Below are positions 53,990 through 64,000 of a stretch of 64,000 bases of DNA, in pieces; position 1 is the first letter of the stretch; each line of letters opens with the position of its first letter. The position numbers were made by a program, and so were the translations under genes. The notes beneath the pieces are model-generated. The model was not told the DNA's origin and did not search any database. It saw only the letters and a program-made list of their open reading frames with translations. The DNA lies in contig CM046007.1 in the NCBI GenBank assembly GCA_025175895.1, forward strand, positions 25,005,913 to 25,069,912. Direction: 5' to 3'. The stretch comes from Wurfbainia villosa. Lineage: Eukaryota > Streptophyta > Magnoliopsida > Zingiberales > Zingiberaceae.

Positions 53990-55624
53990 ATGGGTTTAGG
54001 TGTGACAACTTTAAATGGAAGGGTAGTTAACCTAACCATAGTAAAGGTGGCACTTTAGGTCATTTTCAAGGTTATGGGTACCTTGGAAATGTGATTTGAA
54101 TTATGATCGTAAAAGACTTTAGGATGTGCCAATGTGCTTTGAGAAGTTAAAAATGATTAAATTGGCACAATTAGGTCTTAGAAGTCATGGTATGCCATTT
54201 TGGATCTTTGGCACACTAGGGAAATAGTTGGCATTATGGTAAAATAGATTTAATCTTAACAAATGGAAATTAATGTTAAAATTTAGGTATTATATACCTT
54301 TATATTTTATTTGCCATATAAAATATCATGATCATATTTAGGGTTAGTTATATATGTCATGTATGCTTAGATTTCAATCACATGCCATGACATCATGATT
54401 TTGGCACATGTTTTTATGCTTGTATCATTATGCCATAATCATCATTCATGCATAAATAAAATGGATTTAAGGACTAAGGCATGATTTGAAGTCCCATGCA
54501 TAAGGGAATAAAGTAATGTTGCCTAGAAAAATGCATGAGACCCTAAATGAACAAAGCCCACATCTTACTAAAACTTGACTTGTATGTGTTTCACACATTT
54601 AGATACAAGTGAGATTTTTAGGAAAATGAAATTAAAGGATTTAAAAACATTTCAAAATCATTTTAGAAAACCTTGGTGAAGTCTATCTTTTGATAGCAAT
54701 CACCATTGATGAAGTTGATACAAAGTGAGCTAAAACATTGAAGTTTTTCTTCACTTTTGAACTTTGTGTCAATTTTGCTATTTTATGGGTAAAATATTTT
54801 TCAAATATTTTTCACCCATTGAATGTGTTATAAGTATTACACATATGAATATTCACGATTTTTCAATTTACGTATAATTACTTATGCTTTTTGCAATTTC
54901 GATTCTAATAACTGAAATTCAAAAATTTTAGTTATCAGTCGACTGCCCTTGTTGGCAGTCGACTGATGGGTAAGGTAGACAACTGTTGATTGATAGAGTC
55001 GACTGCCAGAGCTGATTTCGGATAAACAAGGTATGTTTAGCCCATTTTCAGCTATGTTAGGGTTTCCTAATTACTCCTAACCCTAGGAATGATTTGGGAA
55101 GCATTAGAAAGGGTGAAAATCCATTGGATATAGATTAGGAGAGTTGTTAGGGTGATGTATCAAATTTAAGGTGTGGAAAGTTCAATGTTGAACTTTGGAC
55201 CATATTTTTTGATGGTTTAGAGTTCCTATTGGCTTAGGGACTTCCCAAGGACATTGTTAGTGCAATTGTCAAGGGGGACCAAGCCTTTAGGGGGAGGTAT
55301 CCATCATGGGATGATGGATATATTTTTTCTCATGAGGGGAGAAATGGGATTTTGAGATGCCCAATTTGGAAATTTGGAGAGTTCATAGGAGTGCCTCTCT
55401 TAAGTGATATGAGACTTATCATTAGGAAGATTGTATGCATCCTAGGTGTTTTTGGACCAAGGGGGAGATTGTAAGATCTCATTGGATATGAGACATTGAC
55501 CTCCTTGGGCGAACCTTTTTGATGTATGTCAAAAAGGGGGAGAAAGGTAAGATTACCAATTTGGGATAATTGGTAAGGGAATTTGAGTTAGGGGCCTAAC
55601 TCAACGGTATTTTTGTCAAACATA
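53990..55624 (+). other. A3 internal region without recognisable pol
   Basis: AT-rich and stop-rich, it aligns with A1 3977-5844. At 54934-54966 it has two CAGTCGACTG motifs flanking GCCCTTGTTGGCAG. Purine tracts near 55270 and 55468 (CAAGGGGGAGATTG) look like extra polypurine tracts. No gene is seen. Confidence 0.7.
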
Positions 55625-55638
55625 AAAAAGGGGGAGAT
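55625..55638 (+). other. Polypurine tract of A3
   Basis: AAAAAGGGGGAGAT abuts the 3' LTR start TGTTGGTGCAATCGG. Confidence 0.88.
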
Positions 55639-56963
55639 TGTTGGTGCAATCGGCCCAGGTTACGATTGACCTAACTCAAGTTTGACTCGAGCGATGTTTT
55701 GATGTTTGATAAAAACATATGACAATGTGATTGTCATGGGAAAGTCCAAGCATGGGTCTTGGCAAAGGAAAGTCTAATCATGGGTCTTGGCATGGAAAGT
55801 CCAACATGGGTTGGCAAGGGAAAGTCCAAGCTTGAGTCTTGGCATTTGGAAAGTCCAAGGGGAATATTGGCGGCGTAAAGTCCAAGGGTGAAGTCTTGGC
55901 AGCACAAGTCTAATGGTTGGCGACGTAAAGTCCAAGCGGAGTTTTGGCAGCGTAAGGCCAATGTGCCTTGGCGGTGTAGACCATATTAGCAAGACAATAG
56001 CTGATGGAAGCACCTAAAGGCTAGCGTATGGATGACTTGGAGGGATCCGATAGACGTGAAGCTGATGGAGGTGGCTAGAAGGCTTAGGTCTAGGCTAAGG
56101 GTGGTCTAGCAAGTATGGGGGCATCATACTTGGGTTAAAACCTCATGTTTGAGACTATAGTCGATTGAGGCGGTCGATTGGCTGGCCCGATCACCGATCG
56201 ACGGTGATCGGCCGATCGACGGTGATTTGGTGATCAGTCGAATGATGGTCGGGATCTCGGGCACAGAAGATTCTCCAATCAAGTGATTGGCCGAAACTCT
56301 TGACTGATTGAGCCATCAGTCAACTGATGGGTATGATCAGTCGACTGATGGTGTATTCGTTGGACTTATCCGAAGTGGTTCATGTCATTGTGAGACAATG
56401 GATATAGGGGTAGTCGACTGATGGTCCCGATCAGTCGATTGCTAGGCGAAATCCAGCCGAAGGAGGCGCTTTAAAGGGAGTTCGTGGAGGGAGGATTTGG
56501 CACCGGTTCTTGGACATTTTTGGGGCAATTTGCTGTTACAAATCAGGGTCTCCAAGTGCAATTCAAGCAACCAAAGAACAAGCAATCAAAAGAGCAATTG
56601 TAAAGTGTTTTTCCTTTACTTATACCATATTTAATATTTTTATTTGCTTGTATCTATTTGTTTATTGTTGTAAACAATTATAAGAGGTTTCTCCACCTCC
56701 GAATTGTTTCGAGAAGGAGTTTATTGGATTAGTGGTGTGTGGTCGCATCGCTAGAGCTCGTTTGAGCTCGATCCGTGGAGTAGGAACCATTCGGTTCCGA
56801 ACCACGTTATATTATTGTGTTTGCGTGTTTGTATTTCATTATTGCTTTATTATTTCCGCTGCGCACTAATCAATTTATAGCAAGCACGCGATTGTGAAAG
56901 ATTTCCTCCATCTACGTCATATGCACTATTCACCCCCCTATAGTGGTCACGAAGGTCCCTACA
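55639..56963 (+). repeat. 3' LTR of A3
   Basis: It matches the 5' LTR except for a shortened, GATCG-rich patch at about 56155-56235, where the 5' LTR (51355-51490) has several CAGTCGACTG motifs. Confidence 0.92.
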
Positions 56964-56968
56964 ACTGC
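56964..56968. other. Right target-site duplication of A3 (ACTGC)
   Basis: It is identical to 50817-50821. Confidence 0.9.
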
Positions 56969-57448
56969 TCCTGTAGATGTTGTCTCACAACGACTTAATC
57001 CACGTTGGCATTCTAGCCAACGGATACACTGGCAGTTGACTGCTAAAGCCCGTAGCCGACTGCTCAGTCGGCTACCAAGCGTTCTACCTTTGTGACCAAA
57101 ACCCCCAGCAGTCGACTGACCTCCATGGCAATCGACTGACCATGAGCGATCGACTGCCCAATGCTAGAAGTCGACTACCAATGCCTCTTGCCACAGTCGA
57201 ACCCTAGTCGACTCATGGCAATCGACTGATCATAATCCGAGTCAACTGCTCAGTGTCGACTCGGCTGCCAAGTGTCAAATACTTGACCAGTCGACTGGTA
57301 TATGACCCCAGTCGACTACTACACCTCAACTATGAGGTTTACTCTAAGTATGATGCCCTCATACTTGCTAGATCACCCTTAGCCTAGACCTAAGCCTTGT
57401 AGCCACCTCCATCAATCTCACGCCTATTGGATCCTTCCAAGTCATCCA
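56969..57448 (-). repeat. E 5' LTR, piece 3
   Basis: It carries the palindrome region (many CAGTCGACTG variants) and the AAGTATGATGCCCTCATACTT hairpin near 57350, aligning with F 60945-61410. It ends in GTCATCCA, where B2 inserted. Confidence 0.85.
57444..57448. other. Left target-site duplication of B2 (ATCCA)
   Basis: ATCCA precedes B2 and is repeated at 59684-59688. F shows the empty site GTCATCCATGACTTG near 61410. Confidence 0.93.
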
Positions 57449-59683
57449 TGTTGGGTTTCCCTGGCACCGCGGCGATTGTGTGTTCGAACACATTTCGTAA
57501 ACATGCATACAACGGAAGCAATAAAAGCAATAAATCTAATTTATTACAATACACACATTACACGCATGCAGGATGCAACATGTGTAGACATAATTGCTAT
57601 TTAAAATTGTTTTACAATAAAAGAAAATTACTCTAGTTGTACCTGATGTATCACGTGTAGCGGGAATGATATCAACCGAAGCAACTCTTGCTAGAATTGC
57701 CTCTATCCGTATCCACACCGAGTATCATCGGGATAGCTTCACCAAGCTACGAGTCTCGTCGTCGTAGGAGTTACTAGCCTCGTGTCGAAGACAATGTGAT
57801 CCGAGAGAAGATCACAATCCGAATAAAATTCGGATCCAAAAATCGAGTTTCACAAACTCGCTTCTCGGAAGCAATTTTTGTCAACCAATTGACGAAAACT
57901 CAACCCTCCACCTATAAGGATTGCCGGAGAACCAATCCCCGACAAATAGGTCACTGTCGGAACACAAAATGCCGACCAAACGACCTCTCCACAAAGAGGA
58001 GAACAAGCTGTCCAGAATCTGGACAGCTTGTTTGGTGGAAGATATGGTTGGCAAATCAATGGCCGACTGCTCCTTGGTCGCCGGTAGGCAAGGGGGGATG
58101 GCTGGAGGAGTCGCTGGCGGCTGGTGGGTGGCCGGAAGCGACTTGGGCAGCAGCAAAACCTGGGCGGTAGCTCCTCTTGGGCAGCTCAAGCTCTTGGGCG
58201 GCAAGAGCAAGGAGGAGGGCTTGGGTGGCTAGGGTTTCCAAAACCCTTGAACCAATTAATTCTCCATGAAAACCCCTTAAGCTGTGTTTTTATAGAGAAC
58301 ACATTCTCCTAATGGTTATTGATTCATAACCAAAATCCGTTAATCTGCTCCAATAACTTAAGTTAAAATAAACCAAACCGTGTTTGTCTATTTTAAGTTA
58401 AAATGAACCAAACCAACTTTGGTTCATTCGTTTAAAACAAACCAAACCACTTTGATTTATTTTCCACCATTGGATTAGAACCAAACCAATTTGGTTCATC
58501 CATCATGTCATCATAAGACTCGACCCATCCATGCTTTTGATGCGACTGAAACAATTTCATACTCGCTCTTTGTTTGGTCCAACCAAACCAAGTCTCTCTC
58601 GATCTGAGAATCCTATTCTCAATCTCGTTTTAAATCCTTGGGATTATGCTCGTTGTGCGTGTGACCAAATAGGTTTCCGGTTTGTGTTGGCCGTCTATAA
58701 TTAACCATTAATTATAGAACAATCATGAGTGGCACCTATTAGTACATCATGATTCCCAATTAACTGAAAAATTAACGGTTGATCCCAGAACCTTTTCTGA
58801 AACCTTTTAGCAGCTACAATGAACCATACCCCATTCCTTTCACTCATCTTATACCCACTTGGTTCAGAACATGGTCTATTGTGTCAGTCCCCACTAGGTT
58901 GACTACATCACACCTAGCCCAAGTATTACTTCCTCATCCTCCGAATTCTAGTTACTGCACATGTATCCAAGAGTACCATACTCTAAACATGTAATGATTT
59001 GGCCAAAGACTTTAGTAACAATCCGACGAGAGGCCATAGGGTATACATCTCCTTGCAAGGAGCGGTGAATCCTCTGTAGACTATTCAAACACCTTCGGCC
59101 ACTTCAATTTATACCCAATCATCCCAGGTCCATATCTCTACAGAGATTCTTGCTTAAGATGTCAAAGCATAAGTCTTCATGACCAAGATGACTTGAATAC
59201 CGCAAGTCGAAGGAACATCGCACTTAAGCTATTGTAAGAACTTCATTGACATATCCTTATATATAGAGAACCATATGAAGTCTTACAGCTGGTCACTCCA
59301 ATGAACTAGTTACCATAACTAGCATCCACGATCAACTCTGTACATCCCAATGTCACCAGCTAGTGAGAAACAACTGCTTGGATAAACCAAAGAGTATACC
59401 TCGTGCTAGTCTCAATAGAATCGATGGTGTCCGAATCCATCAATTCATCGACTAGGGATATCTCCAATACATCACAATTACACATGAAGATATACTCACC
59501 AGTTGTGATTCAATCACAAATTCTCTCATGCTGTGAATCGTATTGCGGACATTCAGTAAATGAGTTTAAGATCCAATCAAATACATGAAAACATGTATAC
59601 TCAAATAGTGAATCTTTATTTATCAAATAAATGGTACAACCATAAGGCGATTGCCTTAGGAACCCTCTCATATATAACTAACA
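57449..59683 (-). mobile_element. B2: solo LTR of the Angela/BARE-like family
   Basis: A single LTR of 2235 bp runs from TGTTGGGTTTCCCTGG to ATAACTAACA, with a perfect ATCCA duplication and no internal DNA. It aligns end to end with both B1 LTRs. Solo LTRs arise by recombination between the two LTRs of a full element. The strand is given by comparison with B1. Confidence 0.93.
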
Positions 59684-59688
59684 ATCCA

Positions 59689-60190
59689 TGACTTGTTCAT
59701 CCATGCGCTTGCCTTTAGGTACTTCCATCGGCTATTGTCATGCTAATCTGGTCTACATCGCCAAGGCACATTGGACTTATGCTGCCATGACACACACTTT
59801 GACTTTACGCCGCCAACCATTGGACTTATGCTGGCAAGACTCCACTCTTGGACTTTACACCACCAATATCAATCCTTGGACTTCCCTTGTTAGCCCATGT
59901 TGGACTTTCCAATTGCCAAGACTCAAGCTTGGACTTTTCCTTGCCAAGACCCATGCTTGGACTTTCCATGCCAAGTACTCATGACTTGAACTTTACCATT
60001 GCCAAGACACATGATTAGACTTTCCATGCCAAGTGTCCCACTTGGACTTCTCCATCATATGATCAACTCCATGACAACCCATTGTCAAACAATGGTCAAC
60101 TCATCGTCAAACATCAAAACACAACATCAAAATACTACTCGAGTCAAACTCGAGTCTAGTCAATCGTGACTTGTGTCAATTGCACCAACA
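59689..60190 (-). repeat. E 5' LTR, piece 4
   Basis: It continues TGACTTGTTCATCC after B2, holds the inverted-repeat array (59755-60060) and ends TTGCACCAACA at 60190, the outer end of the E LTR. Confidence 0.85.
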
Positions 60191-60390
60191 TTGTGAACCA
60201 AGTAAAAATCATCTTATCTTATTTATTTTATATTTCCATTGCAATTACTCTTTTATTTTAAAAGCAAAAGAAAAGTTTTAAAATCTAAAAGAAAATTTTT
60301 ATATTCAAAGATTCACCCCCTCTCTCGTAACACTACAATCCTACACGAAGGACCACCAAACTCCAAAATCGATGCACTCTTTGTTTGTGA
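60191..60390 (+). repeat. SIRE-like LTR tail remnant
   Basis: TTGTGAACCAAGTA and the following TTTCCATTGC and TTCACCCCCTCTC resemble 224-359 and 8694-8848. The LTR-like part seems to end near 60345 (AATCCTACA). The last 45 bp are unassigned. It is the target into which E inserted on its left and F on its right. Confidence 0.55.
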
Positions 60391-61903
60391 TGTAGGGAAT
60401 CGTACATCGCTAGAGGGGGGGTGAATAGTGTAATCGTCGCTTGACATAATTCAATTGTGTGCTTGCTACAATTGGGTTAGTATGCATCAAAAATAGAAAA
60501 TATAATACAAATACAAAATACAAACCCACAAGCACAATCAAAACACAATAATATACGTGGTTCGAAACCTTAGGATTCCTACTCCATGGAGCGAGCTCAA
60601 CGAGCTCTAGTGATGCACACACCACTACTAAATCTCCTTCTCGGTAACACACCGGAGGTGGAGAAACCTCGTACAAAATATTACAATAGTAATACGAAAG
60701 ATACAAGCGATTACAAAGATAAAAGGAAATACAAGTAAAGAAAAATACTTTACAAGAATGCTTTAAATGCTTGATCTTTGGTTACTTGCGAAGTGCTTTG
60801 AAGGTTTGGATTATAGTAGTAATTCTCCTTCAAATCACCTCAAGAACCATGGCCAAAAACCTCCCCTTCGCGCACTTATAAAGCTACAACTCGTGCTAAT
60901 TTCTGCCTAATAGTCAATTACTCATCCCATCAATCAACTGCTCCTATAGTTGTTTCTCACAACAACTTGATCCACGTTGGAAGAACTTCAACGGATACCC
61001 CAGCTGTTGACTGCTATTTTAGTAGCCGACTAACTAGTCGTCTATTGAGGGTTTCGTGCCTGTGACCAAAACCCAGCAGTCGACTGCCCTTCATGGCAAT
61101 TGACTGCTCATGTTCAGTCGACTGCCCAATGCTGGCAGTCGACTGCTAAGGCCACTTGCTGCAGTCGAACACCAATCGACTCACGATAGTCGACTAGTCA
61201 TAATCCTAGTCGACTGCTCAGTGTTAACTTGGCTACAAAGTGTCAAAACACTTGACCAGTCGACTAGTTCATAACTTGAGTCGACTGATACACCTCAACT
61301 ATGAGGTTTAACCCAAGTATGATGCCCTCATACTTGCTAGACCACCCTTAGCTTAGACCTAAGCCTTCTAGCCACCTCCATCAGCCTCATGCCTATTGGA
61401 TCCCTCCAAGTCATCCATGACTTGTTCTTTCATACGCTAACCTTCAAGTGCTTTCATTGGCTATTGTCATGCTAACCGGGTCAACACCGCCAAGGCACAT
61501 TTGGACTTACGCTACCATGGTTACATCTTGGATTTTACGCCGCCAATATCATACCCTTAGACTTCCCAATTGCCAAGAACCCATGACTTGGGCTTTCACC
61601 GCCAAGACTACACAAATGGACTTATGTGGCCAAGACTACACCCTTGGACTTTCCATGACAACTCCATGTTGGACTTTCCAAATGCCAAGACCCATGCTTG
61701 GACTTTCCATTGCCAAGTACCCAAGACTTGGACTTTACCATTGCAAGTGTCCCACTTGGACTTCTCCATCATATGGTCAACCTCTTGTCAACCATCTCCC
61801 CAAACCATTGTCAAACAATGATCAATCCTTTATCAAACATCAAAGCACTACTCGAGTAAAACTTGAGTCTGGTCAATCATGACCTGGGTCGATTGCACTA
61901 ACA
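60391..61903 (-). repeat. 3' LTR of F (1513 bp)
   Basis: On the plus strand it runs from TGTAGGGAATCG to GCACTAACA. Stem-loops lie near 60560-60612 (GAGCTC/GAGCTC around AAC), palindromes at 60905-61290 and the inverted-repeat array at 61480-61780. Its uninterrupted sequence shows the site in which B2 inserted in E. Confidence 0.88.
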
Positions 61904-61918
61904 ATCTCCCCCTTTTTG
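61904..61918 (-). other. Polypurine tract of F
   Basis: The minus strand reads CAAAAAGGGGGAGAT beside the LTR, showing that this is a 3' LTR. Confidence 0.85.
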
Positions 61919-62130
61919 ACGTTTAACAAAAACGAACACCTTTGAGGTATGCCACCTAACTCAATCCAATCCTCCCAATTCTCCAAATTAAAAATTTCCA
62001 ACTTCTCACTCAAATTCTCCCTCGTTTTGACATACATCAAAAAGGCTCTCCCCAGGGTATCAATATCTCATATCCAATGAGATCTTACAAACTCCCCCTT
62101 GATTCAAAAACATCTAGAATGCCTTCACTC
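61919..62130 (-). other. F internal DNA next to the 3' LTR
   Basis: It matches the corresponding 3' internal part of A2 (23201-23400) and A3. No coding signal. Confidence 0.7.
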
Positions 62131-64000
62131 AATTAGTTATAAATGAGAGGTGTCCTAAGGAAATCACCTTATGGTTTTACCATTTATTGGATAAATGAAG
62201 TTTCACTATTTGAGTATACATGTTTTCATGTATTTGATTGGATCTTAAACTCATTTACTGAATGTCCACAATATGATTCACAACATGAAAGAATTTGTGA
62301 TTGGATCACAACTAGTGAGTATCTCTACATGTGTAATTGTGATGTATTGGAATTATCCCTAGTCAATGAATTGATGTATTCAGACACCATCAATTCTGTT
62401 GAGACTAGGACGAGTTATACTCTTTGGTTTATCCAATCAGCTGTTTCTCATTGGGTGGAGACATTGGGATGCCCAGAGTTAACCATGGATGCTAGTTATG
62501 GTAACTAGTTTATTGGAGTGACTAGTTGTAAGACTTTATATGGTTCTCTGCATATATGGATATGTCAATGAAGTTCTTACTGCAGATTAAGTGTGATGTT
62601 CCTTCGACTTGCGGTATTCAAGTCATCTTGGTCATGAAGACTTATGCTTTGCCATCTTAAGCAAGCATCTCCGAGGAGATGTGGACCCAGGATGATTGGG
62701 TATAAGTCAAAGTGGTCGAAGGTGTTTGAATAGCCTACAAAGGATTCACCACTCCTTGCGAGGAGATGTATACCTATGGCCTCTTGTCGCATTGTTACTA
62801 AAGTCTTTGGCCAAAGTATTACATGTTTAGAGTATGGTACTCTTGAATACATGTACAGTAACTAGAATCCGAAGGACGAGGAAGTAATACTTGGACTAGG
62901 TGTGACATGGTCAACCTAGTGGGGACTGACACAATGGATCATGTCCTAAACCAAGGGAGTATAAGAAGAGTTAAGGGAACGCGACACGACTCACTGTAGC
63001 TGCTGAAAGATTTCAGAAGTTGTTCATGGGTCAATCGTTGATTTTTTAGTTAACTGGGGATCATGATGTACTACTAGGTGCCACTCATGATTGCTCTATA
63101 ATTAATGGTTAATTATAGACAACCAACATAAATTAGAAACCTATTTGGTCACACGCACTACGAGTGTTATTCGAAGGATTTAAAACAAGCTTGAGAATAT
63201 GATTCTTAGATCGAGAGAGACTTGGTTTGGTTGGACCAAACAAAGAGAGAGTATGAAATTGTTTCAATCGCATCGAAAGCATGGATGGGTTGAGTCCTAT
63301 GAAGACATGATGGATGAACCAAATCGGTTTGGTTCTAATCCAATGGTGAAAAATAAACCAAAGTGGTTTCCTTTATTTTAAATATGAACCAAAATTGGTT
63401 CGGTTCATTTTAACTTAAAATAGGCCAACACGGTTTGGTTTATTTTAACTTAAGTTAATGGAGCGGGTTAATGAGTTTTGGTTGTGAACCAATAACTCTT
63501 TGAGAAAAGGTCTTGAGAAAAGGTCTCTTAATGGTTAAGAGACACGTTCTTTATAAATAACGGGGTTGAGAGATAACCCGTGTTGGATTTTAGGTTTTTG
63601 AAACCCTAGCTTTTTCTCTTCTCTCCCTCTCTTGTGTGTTACGTTTCCCTTGGTGTTGTCGTTGCCCAAGCCCAGCTGCTGGCCACCTTTTGCCGCCAAC
63701 CATCCACCAGCCAACAATCCAGCCGTCGGCCACCTCCAACCGCCAGCCACCTCCAGCCGCCGAGCACAAGGTTGTCGCCGACCACTTGTTTTGTCGGTGA
63801 CATCCTCCACTAAGCTGCCCTCTTGGACAACTTGTGTCCTTTACGACGAGAGCATCGTTTAGTCGGTATTTGGAACTCTGACAGCAACCTCCTTGCTGAG
63901 GATTGGATCTTCGATAATCCTCTTTGGTGGAGGATCGAAGTTTCATCAATTGGTTGAAGAAAATGGCTTTTGAGAAGCGAGTTTACGAAACTCATTTTTG
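62131..64000 (+). repeat. B3: Angela/BARE-like LTR, cut by the window end
   Basis: From about 62131 (decayed TGTTAG start) the sequence is the reverse complement of the B1/B2 LTR order, so the LTR reads in its sense direction on the plus strand. TATAAATA at 63552-63559 is a likely TATA box. The last 350-400 bp of the LTR lie beyond the window, so a solo LTR and a 5' LTR of a full element cannot be told apart. Short frames inside are LTR sequence. Confidence 0.87.
63552..63559 (+). promoter_or_regulatory. Likely TATA box of the B LTR
   Basis: TATAAATA lies in the sense strand of the LTR. B1 and B2 have TATA-like sequences at the same place (near 7058, 20400 and 58290 on the minus strand). Confidence 0.5.

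Larger units (their letters stand above)
50822..56963 (+). mobile_element. A3: complete gag-only LTR retrotransposon
   Basis: This is the only A-family copy in the window with both ends: LTRs 50822-52218 (1397 bp) and 55639-56963 (1325 bp), primer site, one gag frame, internal DNA without pol, polypurine tract and a 5-bp ACTGC duplication. Total length is 6142 bp. It inserted into the E LTR. It shows that the family's full structure lacks protease, integrase, RT and RNase H, as expected of a TR-GAG-type non-autonomous element. Confidence 0.92.
28313..60190 (-). mobile_element. E: oldest visible A-family element, fragmented by nested insertions
   Basis: What remains is a gag start, a primer site and one LTR cut into four pieces: 28491-28504, 50287-50821, 56969-57448 and 59689-60190. 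Removing C, A3, B2 and one copy of each target duplication leaves a continuous LTR of 1531 bp, the same size as the A2 LTR. The LTR tail, hairpins and array follow the A-family plan. The internal part is lost left of 28313, where A2 inserted. The right edge lies in a SIRE-like LTR remnant. Confidence 0.85.
60391..62130 (-). mobile_element. F: A-family element, 3' LTR and a little internal DNA
   Basis: In its own direction F ends with internal DNA (62130-61919), a polypurine tract and a full 3' LTR (61903-60391). The rest is missing beyond the B3 insertion. The outer 5 bp is TGTGA; its partner is not in the window. Confidence 0.82.

Noticed and set aside
1..64000. Host protein-coding genes, rRNA, microRNA precursor or integrated pararetrovirus
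   Set aside because: Every long frame carries gag or pol signatures of LTR retrotransposons. No movement-protein-like or other host or viral domain was recognised, and stem-loops seen are short LTR structures.

Overview
The window is repeat DNA from a large plant nuclear genome. Everything I could assign is LTR retrotransposon. Plant-type lineages (SIRE-like and Angela/BARE-like Ty1/copia, Tekay/Del-like Ty3/gypsy chromovirus) and the initiator-tRNA-Met primer site (TGGTATCAGAGC) in almost every element point to a flowering plant. I could not fix the species. I see no host protein gene, rRNA or tRNA gene. Every long reading frame is gag or pol, and all are broken by stops or frameshifts. Family names A to G below are my own labels. 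LAYOUT. 1-359: 3' part of a SIRE-like LTR, joined to a minus-strand gag scrap (360-663). 664-6222: element A1, a plus-strand element with gag but no pol. Its 3' LTR is cut at 6222 by B1 (6223-21755, minus), an internally deleted Angela/BARE-like copia element. B1's left LTR is split by G (7746-16681, plus), a structurally complete SIRE-like copia element with 5-bp target duplications AGTAC. 21756-22187: orphan LTR-like fragment. 22188-28312: A2, a minus-strand gag-only element with a truncated 3' LTR. 28313-60190: the oldest visible element, E (minus, A-related). It is reduced to a gag start, a primer site and one LTR in four pieces. The pieces are separated by C (28505-50281, minus, Ty3/gypsy with 3.5-3.7 kb LTRs, duplication TTCAG), A3 (50822-56963, plus, gag-only, duplication ACTGC) and B2 (57449-59683, solo LTR, duplication ATCCA). 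C is itself interrupted by D (36873-46529, plus, Tekay-like gypsy, duplication TGTTT). 60191-60390: remnant of another SIRE-like LTR. 60391-62130: 3' LTR and a little internal DNA of F (minus, A-family). 62131-64000: a B-family LTR in the opposite orientation, running off the window. HOW THE PARTS RELATE. The most interesting system is the A family (A1, A2, A3, E, F). It has LTRs of about 1.3-1.5 kb, a primer site, a polypurine tract and one gag-like frame of about 570 codons with two CCHC zinc knuckles, then about 1.7-1.9 kb without recognisable pol. That matches gag-bearing non-autonomous LTR elements (TR-GAG type). Its LTR start (TGTTGGTGCA), polypurine tract (AAAAAGGGGGAGAT), primer site, LTR tail, gag C-terminus (a WVPK motif) and U3 palindrome arrays (CAGTCGACTG) match those of the SIRE-like element G. 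My inference is that the A family used SIRE-like enzymes in trans. Both families also carry two successive perfect stem-loops in the presumed R/U5 followed by GAACCA. Several copies show CAGTCGACTG replaced by GATCG-rich sequence in otherwise similar DNA. This could be biology or a consensus artefact and is worth checking.
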